DNA from: Planctomycetota bacterium
Lineage (GTDB): Bacteria; Planctomycetota; Phycisphaerae; Sedimentisphaerales; Anaerobacaceae
Direction: 5' to 3'
Length of the DNA stretch: 64,000 nt
Assembly (NCBI GenBank): GCA_019456145.1
Contig: VRUL01000019.1
Location: 29,634-93,633, forward strand
The position numbers and the translations under genes are program-made. Below the pieces are notes generated by a model. That model was not told the origin of the DNA. It worked only from the letters and a program-made list of their open reading frames with translations, and did not search any database. Below, piece after piece: positions 57,453-64,000 of this stretch. Numbering within the stretch: the stretch's first letter is position 1; each line of letters opens with the position of its first letter.

Positions 57453-57474
57453 ATTGGCTATTGACAATTGACTG

Positions 57475-57503
57475 TTCTTGATTTTAAATTAATCTGATAT
57501 ACT
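57475..57503 (+). promoter_or_regulatory. Candidate promoter of tRNA-Tyr
   Basis: TTCTTG (57475-57480), 17 bases, TATACT (57498-57503), 8 bases before the tRNA 5' end. Confidence 0.4.
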
Positions 57504-57511
57504 AAAAACAA

Positions 57512-57594
57512 GGGTCGGTGCCCGAGAGGCTAAAGGGGACGGGCTGTAAACCCGTTAGCGTAAGCTTACGCTGGTTCGAATCCAGCCCGGCCCA
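57512..57594 (+). tRNA. tRNA-Tyr (anticodon GUA)
   Basis: 83-base class II tRNA: acceptor GGGTCGG/CCGGCCC, anticodon stem ACGGG/CCCGT with loop CTGTAAA, a long variable arm (AGCGTAAGCTTACGCT) and T arm TGGTTCGAATCCAG. A T-run (57597-57603) follows and may end transcription. Confidence 0.97.
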
Positions 57595-57638
57595 TTGCTT
57601 TTTTTGGGGGAGTGTCAACAGATGACATTCAGTCAGAC

Positions 57639-57833
57639 TTAGCGTCTAACTCTACCTGTTATCAGGATTGCTGTTTTAGATGTACTCAGAGTTTGTTCTG
57701 CTTTCACATTGTCAAACGTGGTCAAGGAGTTTGAATCAAAGTAAGCATTTTTTGCAAGTTCTTTGTACACACGTTTGTACACAGTTTCTTGACCGGCAAC
57801 CGGCAAATCATCTGTGCCTGTCTTGAGGGACAT
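57639..57833 (-). CDS. Small hypothetical protein
   Basis: 64 codons, MSLKTGTDDLPVAGQETVYK, then RVYKELAKNAYFDSNS, ending in ILITGRVRR. The pattern of a helix then a beta strand ending in TGRV faintly recalls a BON domain, but this is weak. No Shine-Dalgarno; immediately upstream of its ATG is a 29-base sequence repeated at 59375. May not be translated. Confidence 0.3.
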   Translation of the reverse strand: MSLKTGTDDLPVAGQETVYKRVYKELAKNAYFDSNSLTTFDNVKAEQTLSTSKTAILITGRVRR

Positions 57834-57862
57834 GAAAACCTATAGAGAAAAAGAAGCGAAAG
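57834..57862. repeat. 29-base direct repeat, left copy
   Basis: GAAAACCTATAGAGAAAAAG followed by AAGCGAAAG; exact copy at 59375-59403. Confidence 0.95.
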
Positions 57863-57951
57863 GACCAGAGAAAAGTCTAAGGCCCACTTAGAAGGAATTA
57901 GCTCCAGCCCTTTCAGCTTGGATGGACACTAACTTTAGCTCTACTTTATAT

Positions 57952-58605
57952 CTATCGTTGGTGTTTTCTCAACAAAGCTAATGCACCTAAGCTAAGCATG
58001 AATATCGTGGCAGGCTCAGGTACATTGGCCCCAATGGCGCTGAGATCCTCCGGGCCGCCACCGAAGAACTTTGCGGCGCCATAAGCAAGCATATCTCCAT
58101 CAATCTGAGACGACAGGGCATAGAAATCGGTATCTGAGTATGGGGGAGTCCCCGTGTCAATTCTTATATTGAAAGTAACGGTTTCCTGAGGATCGATCCA
58201 TTCTAAGTTTTGCTTGTTGCTTATAAGGCTTATATCGAACAAGCCAAATCCGCCAACGTGAATGTTATCCGTATCGAGTGTTAAGGTCCAATCATCCTTG
58301 TTGCCATTCACGACCGAATCGAGCGTCAGGTTCGTTATGGACGCAGTGGTATTGAAATAGAGTTCGCTCATTTTAAAGGCAATGTCGCCGGCATTTTCCG
58401 GGGTCATGTTTGTTACGGCAAGCGTTAGCTCCCAAAACCCAACGTTATCAACAGACAAGTCCATGCTTGCGTCCATCCAACTTGCTGGAGCAGTAATGGG
58501 CTCTGAGCTATGAGTACTGAGCGGTATTACCACACCTTGAGATACTGTTGATAGAAAAAGAATATAAACAAATACTGTAATTGATAAGAAATTTCGCGCT
58601 TTCAT
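57952..58605 (-). CDS. PEP-CTERM sorting-domain protein
   Basis: 217 residues from ATG 58605 (MKARNFLSITVFVYILFLST); GAGG sits upstream, and a 17-codon longer start is rejected. Signal peptide, a beta-rich body, and a C-terminal VPEPATIFMLSLGALALLRK HQR tail: the PEP motif, hydrophobic helix and basic end that are cut by an exosortase during export. The exosortase and EpsI genes are not in the window. Probably a surface or extracellular protein of a Phycisphaerae envelope. Confidence 0.88.
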   Translation of the reverse strand: MKARNFLSITVFVYILFLSTVSQGVVIPLSTHSSEPITAPASWMDASMDLSVDNVGFWELTLAVTNMTPENAGDIAFKMSELYFNTTASITNLTLDSVVNGNKDDWTLTLDTDNIHVGGFGLFDISLISNKQNLEWIDPQETVTFNIRIDTGTPPYSDTDFYALSSQIDGDMLAYGAAKFFGGGPEDLSAIGANVPEPATIFMLSLGALALLRKHQR

Positions 58606-58725
58606 AATACCCTCGTTCCTTGCTTTTTCTATTATGCTCTTAAGCAAATTAGTCAAAACTTTATTATGACAACTAATTGCAATCTTTTCAAGCTATCAAT
58701 TCTGGTGTAATCTGTTCTGATGTCA

Positions 58726-59010
58726 TCATATATGATGACTGCCATTTGTTCCAAAAAACTTGCGGAAACGGCGTACTACGTAAAGAACAAGCTCGGTTCG
58801 GTCCTGCACATCAAATCTTGAAAAAAGCCGGCTTAGATGAGTACGGACTGTCGGCACAGATATTTGCAGTTCCCTGGCAATTTGTTTGTCGGAATGGCCG
58901 AGAAAAAGGTATTTCACGACTTCCGCCTGTCTTGGAGGTAAGGAAAGTTCATTAACAATATCAAGCCACTCGCTTTCAGTAAATACTCTCGTCTCCGGGC
59001 TTAAAGCCAT
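58726..59010 (-). CDS. Stand-alone LuxR-type helix-turn-helix protein
   Basis: 94 residues from ATG 59010 (MALSPETRVFTESEWLDIVN), with GGAGG upstream; a 22-codon longer frame has no such site. The C-terminal HTH is of LuxR/GerE type: LSLPPRQAEVVKYLFLGHSD, KQIARELQISVPTVRTHLSR. No receiver or sensor domain precedes it, so its activity is not gated by phosphorylation in the usual way. It lies upstream of the PEP-CTERM gene on the same strand (120-base gap) and may regulate it. Confidence 0.82.
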   Translation of the reverse strand: MALSPETRVFTESEWLDIVNELSLPPRQAEVVKYLFLGHSDKQIARELQISVPTVRTHLSRLFSRFDVQDRTELVLYVVRRFRKFFGTNGSHHI

Positions 59011-59550
59011 TTGCCGCCTCCTACAAAGCCAAATATGCACGCCACTTAACAGTACAAGGCCTGTTGCATATAGCACATCTCGCCTTCCAATCTCAACATT
59101 ATAGCAGTTTTGAACTATGCTTTAATGCCTCGCTAAACCCAGCATATCTATCACCAGCCAGGCCCAGCGAGGGGGATGGATTATCCTGCTTCCTAAACAA
59201 ACAATCCCACACACGCACAACTCTATTTAATTCATCATAAAATAAAATAGCAGAACGCCCCAAAGAAAACAACTGTGGTAACTACCAGTTTTTCAAAGAA
59301 TATTAAAATATCACGCTGTTTTTGAGCCAAAATTCAAGGTTTCCTGTTTTTTTTTAAAAAAACGTTAAGGCTGCGAAAACCTATAGAGAAAAAGAAGCGA
59401 AAGCCATTGTATTAATCGGGTAGAATCATTATTCTACTGATCAACACTCTTGCTTTCAAAGGCCTGGCTGGACAAGGATTAGGTGATAGGTGCCAGCAGC
59501 ATGTGGTTCGTAACCAATGACTATGAACTTTTATTTACGGGAAAACGAAA
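59011..59550. other. Intergenic region upstream of the GH106 gene
   Basis: 540 bases without a gene. It holds the right copy of the 29-base repeat (59375-59403), a T-rich/A-rich block (59350-59362) and the phrase CAAGGTTTCCTG (near 59328) seen also near 11678. No clear promoter was fixed. Confidence 0.5.
59375..59403. repeat. 29-base direct repeat, right copy
   Basis: Exact copy of 57834-57862. The two copies bracket the PEP-CTERM and LuxR-type genes (about 1.54 kb apart). Confidence 0.95.
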
Positions 59551-62500
59551 ATGAACAATATCTTTGGTAAAATATGGATGTCGCTTCTGTTGATTTGCAG
59601 CTCAGTTGCGCTGGCAGCGGATAATCGCGTTCTTACGTATCACGAGCTGCGTAACTCATTTGTATTCCCGGACCATGCCCGCTGGGGTGAAGTCCCGCTG
59701 TGGTGGTGGGAAGGTGACCGCATGAACAAAAAGCGGGTCACCTGGCAGCTTGAGAATTTGGCTGAGCAGGGAGTAAAGTCGGTTTGCCCCATCCAGCGTT
59801 CACCCGGGCGATGTGACCCACAGTCGTTTAGCCCGAAGTGGTGGGACATGTTTGTCTTTGTCAACAAGGAGTGCCGGCGGCTTGGCATGACGCTCTGGGC
59901 TTACGACCAGGTCGGCTACGGGCACTATGGTTGGCTTGAAAAAGCCGCGGCCAAGGCCCAGGACACAGGTACGAAGCGGATTGTGTTTCTAACGGCAGAA
60001 GGCAATCCCGATAAGCCAATTAGTTTAGTGCTTCCCGCAGGGCAGATTATTGGGGCACGAGCATATCCAGTCAAAAAAGGGCTTGCCGGCAATGAGGGCA
60101 GCATTAACCTGGGCGGCGCTGCAAAAGATAAAAAGCTTGAGTGGGTACCGACGGCTGGTACCTGGCGCGTCGGCGTGTCGGTGGCCGTTCCGTACCTGTC
60201 ATTTCAGCTCAACAAGGTTGCAGCGGATACTTTCATTGATATGTTTTACGGTCAAATTGAACGTCGTCTCGGCAAAGAGTCGATGGGCAAAAGCTTCGTG
60301 GGGATTTTTCAGGACGAGCACCCCCCCACTCCCCGTGACATATATACTAAGGAGTTAGCCGAGACTTTTCGTCAGCGCTTCGGATATGATATTGCCCGAG
60401 CAATACCGGCGCTGCATTTTGATGTAGGGGCCCTAACGCCAAAGTATCGGACCGACTTCTTCGACGCATACCTGGCCGTGGATGAACAAAGCTATTGGAA
60501 GCGGGTCTATGACTGGACGCATGAGCGCGGGCTTCTAACAAGTTATGACAACTGGGGCCGGCAAAACATACACCGGGCAAGTGACGGATACATAGACTAT
60601 TTCCGCACACAGCGATGGTTCTCGGCACCCGGATATGACGACGCCGGCCAGAGACCATTGACAGAGCGAAATTACTACGACACAAAGATCGCCGCTTCGA
60701 TCGCACGGCTATATAGGCGGCCACGAGTCTGGTCCGAAGCGTTTCACTCCAGTGGTTGGGGACGGACTACGGACCAGACACTTTCCTGGCTATCGGCCAA
60801 CTATGCATTCGGAGCCAATCTCTATGATGAGCATGGTCTGTATTATTCTACGCGGGCCGGCACATGGGAACATGCCGCACCGGATCCGCACTGGCGTCAG
60901 CCTTATTGGCGCTATTACAAAACCCTTTCAGACTGGGTCTCTCGAATGAGTTATCTTATGTCCCAGGGTACTCACGTTGTGGATGTTGCGGTCCATTACC
61001 CTGTGGTTAGCCTGCTGGCCGGGGAGCCCAAAGGCACTAAAGGTCCCGATTACAACCTGTTCATGAAGCTATCGCGAACCCTCTACGATGTGGCAATCGA
61101 CAACGATATTGCAGATGATGATTCGATTTTGGCCGGCTCGATCAAAAGTGGAAAGCTCTTTATGGGTGGAAACGGCTATCGGGCTTTGGTGTTCGGGCCG
61201 GAGACTACGGTAAGACGGTCAATTCTGAAAAAGGCCCTGCAACTGGCCGAGAGTGGTGGGACGGTGATTTTCTTCGGCCGGCTTCCATCAGCAACGTCTG
61301 AAGGTGGACGGGGTGATCCAAGACTGGCCAGGTTGCTCGAACAGATTCTTGGAGTTCCCTATGCAGAGAAAACGGGAAAACAAACGATCACGAAAGCTTT
61401 TTCCAGCGGAGGTTTCGCTGCATTTATTCGGGCCGACTTCAAGGAGCTTCCAGTGCTGGTCTCATCACATATAGAGCGGGATTTTGTTCCAACCGGCGGA
61501 GAGGTTTATGTTAATCATCGTTGCATCGGAGACGTGCACGTTTACCTGGTCCAGAACACTGAAAAAACACCCATCGACCTTAAGGCCCGCTACCGGGTCA
61601 AGGGAGTACCTGAACTTTGGGATGCCTTCACCGGTCAGGTTCAACCTGTTGACCGATTCAAAAAAGATGATGGCTTTGTACTCGTCAAGCAGCGGCTGGA
61701 GGGAAACACAGCCTATCTATTGGTGTTTCGACCTGGTGATGCTCGCTCCGGTGGAAATCCCCTGACGCAAAACGAGCCTGTCCGCAAAGAACTTTCCAGC
61801 GACTGGATTTTTTCTGTTATTCCTACTCGTGACAATCTTTGGGGTGAGTTCCGCTGGCCCCCATCAGAGACAGTCATTGGGGCTGAGGTCCGGTCATTTC
61901 GCTATGCCCAGGAGTCGTCGGAAGCTGGAGAACAACTTGGGTGGCATAAGCCGGAATATGATAACAGGGACTGGCAAGTCAGTCGTTACAGTATTGGTCC
62001 CTATTGGCTGTTTCTCGGGCCGCTCCCGGGAGGCACAGAATTGATAGATAGTGTTTTTAAAAGCCAGGGAAAAATAGACGCCGGCAACAAGGTTACGGTC
62101 GGTGACAAATCTCTCGCGTGGCAAACGGTAGAATTCTCCAAACAGATAGGCCTTGCCAAACCAGCTCCGTGGGGTGGGCACAGCGGCTATCCCGACGGCG
62201 CTATTGATCAGAACTTTTTCAATTTGCCCAAGGGCCGAAAGCTGCTTTTTACACGGATTCGTTCGCCGAAGACCCAGCGTCTCGGGCTGCGTGTGGAATT
62301 GAGAAACTCAAAACCCCGCCTCTGGGTTAATGGACAAGAACAGCCGTTCGAAGATGCCCTAGGCAATCTGCCGCTGCGCGCCGGAGAGAATAACGTTCTC
62401 CTTGAGCTGCCCGATGGGGGACATGGGATGCTTTTCGTTCAAAGAGAAGCACCTTCTGTAAAGTCGATGGAAGACGCAGCGCAGGGGATTGTCAGGCCGG

Positions 62501-63669
62501 ATTTGCGTAAGGCATCCTGGATATGGGCCGGCAACACCAGCGCTGCTTACGTCCGCACTTCCTTCAACCTAAAGGCTGTTCCAGCAGAAGCGAGAATCGT
62601 TGTGACAGCGGACAACGGATATCGGCTCTTTGTCAACGGAGTTAAGATCGAGGAAGAAATCGGGCCATGGGCCAGGTGGCAGCATCCCGAATCGATCAAT
62701 ATCACAACCGGTTTGCGTGCGGGTGAGAATGTGATTGCAGCCTGGGCACAGAACCTGGGTGCTGAGGAGGGTTTTGTATTGGCGATGAAGGCCCGGAAAA
62801 GCGATGACACCGAGTTTGAGCTGGTTACAGATGGTTCATGGAAAGGATCCGAAACCGAACAGGAAGGCTGGGAGCAGATTGGGTTTGATGATTCCGGCTG
62901 GGAGACGGCCAAAGTGCTGGGCCGAATGGGGACGGAGCCATGGGGATTAGTGGCGGTCGAAAATGTTGGCATAGCGACAGAACCTCGCCGTAAGCTGGCA
63001 ATTGATTTGCCATCGCCTTATCTGGAATGCTTTAACGAAGTCCCTGATATCATATATGATATTAAGCCGCAGGGGGCAAAACGCATTGGCTGGTATCGCT
63101 TTACAGCGCCTCCCGGTCTTCGTCAGCTGTCGCTGAATACAGCGGCGAAGGCAAGAGTGTGGGTTGATGGCGTTGAAGCCAAAGTTAGGGACGGCATAGC
63201 TTATGTGGCCAAAACTCCATTAAGTGTTTCGACAGCAGCGATTCGTCTTGAGATGGAGCCGGGCGCCTATGGAGGTGCGGCCTTTCGGCTTCCTATAGGT
63301 CTGAGCCTGGAGGGAGGAACCATCCAGACCGGAGAGTGGTCGAAGTTCGGCCTACCGACGTATTCCGGGATAGGCGTCTATAAGCAAAAAGTGCGATTCA
63401 CGGCTGAGCAGTTGCAGCGACACGTTGTGCTGGACCTGGGTCAGGTGCTGGTGGCTGCTGAGGTCTTAGTTAACGGCAAAACCGTCGGGGTCAGGCTGGC
63501 CCGGCCGTTCAAGTTCGATCTGACCAGGTTCGTAAAGGAAGGAGAAAACGCACTTGAAGTAAGAGTTGCCAATACGATTGCGCCGCATTACACGGTGACG
63601 AACCAGGTCCATAATCTCGGTCCAACAGCCTCCGGACTCATCGGGCCGGTGATACTCGAACTGTTTTGA
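59551..63669 (+). CDS. Secreted glycoside hydrolase family 106 (alpha-L-rhamnosidase-like)
   Basis: 1372 residues. Signal peptide (IWMSLLLICSSVALA). The opening RWGEVPLWWWEGDRMNKKRV, the GIFQDEHPPT segment near residue 250 and YDNWGRQ around 330 fit the GH106 (beta/alpha)8 catalytic domain. About residues 730-1372 hold several beta-sandwich modules, including two segments with TWGAGNTSAA-like WIWAGNTSAAYVRTSFNLKA and LVNGKTVGVRLARPFKFDLT. Removes terminal rhamnose from plant or algal polysaccharides such as rhamnogalacturonan. Substrate specificity is inferred from family only. ATG 59551. Confidence 0.85.
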   Translation: MNNIFGKIWMSLLLICSSVALAADNRVLTYHELRNSFVFPDHARWGEVPLWWWEGDRMNKKRVTWQLENLAEQGVKSVCPIQRSPGRCDPQSFSPKWWDMFVFVNKECRRLGMTLWAYDQVGYGHYGWLEKAAAKAQDTGTKRIVFLTAEGNPDKPISLVLPAGQIIGARAYPVKKGLAGNEGSINLGGAAKDKKLEWVPTAGTWRVGVSVAVPYLSFQLNKVAADTFIDMFYGQIERRLGKESMGKSFVGIFQDEHPPTPRDIYTKELAETFRQRFGYDIARAIPALHFDVGALTPKYRTDFFDAYLAVDEQSYWKRVYDWTHERGLLTSYDNWGRQNIHRASDGYIDYFRTQRWFSAPGYDDAGQRPLTERNYYDTKIAASIARLYRRPRVWSEAFHSSGWGRTTDQTLSWLSANYAFGANLYDEHGLYYSTRAGTWEHAAPDPHWRQPYWRYYKTLSDWVSRMSYLMSQGTHVVDVAVHYPVVSLLAGEPKGTKGPDYNLFMKLSRTLYDVAIDNDIADDDSILAGSIKSGKLFMGGNGYRALVFGPETTVRRSILKKALQLAESGGTVIFFGRLPSATSEGGRGDPRLARLLEQILGVPYAEKTGKQTITKAFSSGGFAAFIRADFKELPVLVSSHIERDFVPTGGEVYVNHRCIGDVHVYLVQNTEKTPIDLKARYRVKGVPELWDAFTGQVQPVDRFKKDDGFVLVKQRLEGNTAYLLVFRPGDARSGGNPLTQNEPVRKELSSDWIFSVIPTRDNLWGEFRWPPSETVIGAEVRSFRYAQESSEAGEQLGWHKPEYDNRDWQVSRYSIGPYWLFLGPLPGGTELIDSVFKSQGKIDAGNKVTVGDKSLAWQTVEFSKQIGLAKPAPWGGHSGYPDGAIDQNFFNLPKGRKLLFTRIRSPKTQRLGLRVELRNSKPRLWVNGQEQPFEDALGNLPLRAGENNVLLELPDGGHGMLFVQREAPSVKSMEDAAQGIVRPDLRKASWIWAGNTSAAYVRTSFNLKAVPAEARIVVTADNGYRLFVNGVKIEEEIGPWARWQHPESINITTGLRAGENVIAAWAQNLGAEEGFVLAMKARKSDDTEFELVTDGSWKGSETEQEGWEQIGFDDSGWETAKVLGRMGTEPWGLVAVENVGIATEPRRKLAIDLPSPYLECFNEVPDIIYDIKPQGAKRIGWYRFTAPPGLRQLSLNTAAKARVWVDGVEAKVRDGIAYVAKTPLSVSTAAIRLEMEPGAYGGAAFRLPIGLSLEGGTIQTGEWSKFGLPTYSGIGVYKQKVRFTAEQLQRHVVLDLGQVLVAAEVLVNGKTVGVRLARPFKFDLTRFVKEGENALEVRVANTIAPHYTVTNQVHNLGPTASGLIGPVILELF

Positions 63670-64000
63670 AGCCGAGCGGAGTTACCGGAGAGTAGGTAGA
63701 GAGAAGGTCTTTGTTGTGGTCATACCCGAAGTTTTTATACGCATTAGAATTTTTTGGTGCATGGAGTTTCTATTTTCCGAGTATCGTCATAAGGGACAAG
63801 GTTTTTACAGTTAATTTCGCAACGTTCACGGCACTTTCTCCAGAATTGACCGCCCTGTCGCGGTCTTATACCAATTGTAATTAAATGTTGCGCTCTGTAT
63901 AAATGTCAGTAAGCCATCCCCAAGCTGCCAGGCTGTGTCGCAATTAAGGAGTCGAAGTTGGTTGTGTATTTGGGCCGATATGTTATAATAGGGGCTACCA
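63670..64000. other. Intergenic end of window
   Basis: 331 bases with no gene. A promoter candidate lies at the end (see next entry), so a gene or operon probably starts just beyond the window on the plus strand. Confidence 0.5.
63962..63989 (+). promoter_or_regulatory. Candidate sigma-70-type promoter at window end
   Basis: TTGTGT (63962-63967), 16 bases, perfect TATAAT (63984-63989). Reads toward the right edge. Confidence 0.5.

Overview
The window looks like a chromosomal segment of an uncultured planctomycete, probably class Phycisphaerae. The grounds are the style of RpoB, the SecE N-terminus (YKSGQGKYTR), secreted proteins ending in a single dockerin-like EF-hand with an HWLE tail, a PEP-CTERM protein, a family 106 glycoside hydrolase, and an intergenic repeat family with a coding-like frame (MQNEPN...) that I associate with Phycisphaerae assemblies. 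This placement is an inference from protein style, not from a phylogenetic marker search.

Region 1-11.3 kb (minus strand) is the classical transcription/translation block in transcription order: tRNA-Thr, tuf, rpmG, tRNA-Trp, secE, nusG, rplK, rplA, rplJ, rplL, rpoB, rpoC (cut by the window edge). RpoB carries an insertion of about 160 residues that resembles a GIY-YIG domain.

Region 11.8-21.4 kb holds a HEAT-repeat lipoprotein, the tyrosine recombinase XerD, a Tat-exported beta-propeller-like protein, a dockerin-tailed beta-helix protein, a small lipoprotein, galE and a eukaryotic-type hexokinase. Region 21.4-30.5 kb is an eroded accessory stretch: a TPR remnant, a small GGQ release-factor-like protein, two proteins with HEPN-like Rx4H motifs, a DUF2971 protein, rlmN flanked by two direct copies of an RNA-methyltransferase gene tail (one with a stop codon), dispersed repeats, a secreted nucleoside-hydrolase-like protein and gene debris.

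Region 30.5-44.4 kb is metabolic and mixed: an ADHFE1-type alcohol dehydrogenase, a peroxiredoxin-like lipoprotein, an SPFH protein, a fatty-acid-hydroxylase-family protein, a PaaI thioesterase (these last two bracketed by three copies of one repeat), pta-ackA, a PIG-L deacetylase, an exo/endonuclease-phosphatase domain fused to a beta-helix, larE, a protein with four TFIIB-type zinc ribbons and tRNA-Thr(CGU).

Region 44.4-57.6 kb contains two SAM methyltransferases, a cupin, and a tight operon: PPi-dependent phosphofructokinase, a mannonate-type SDR oxidoreductase, a HAD hydrolase, a LarA-family (nickel-pincer) epimerase/racemase and 6-phosphogluconate dehydrogenase. After a GLUG-repeat dockerin protein and an ECF sigma/anti-sigma pair comes uxaC. 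With larE nearby, these genes suggest hexuronate use through fructuronate and mannonate, with a nickel-dependent C2 epimerisation to gluconate feeding Gnd. This is a hypothesis; no gluconokinase is in the window. Region 57.6-64 kb has tRNA-Tyr, a PEP-CTERM protein, a stand-alone LuxR-type HTH protein and a 1372-residue GH106 alpha-L-rhamnosidase-like enzyme, fitting a plant- or algal-polysaccharide degrader.

No rRNA, CRISPR array, intact insertion sequence or prophage was seen.
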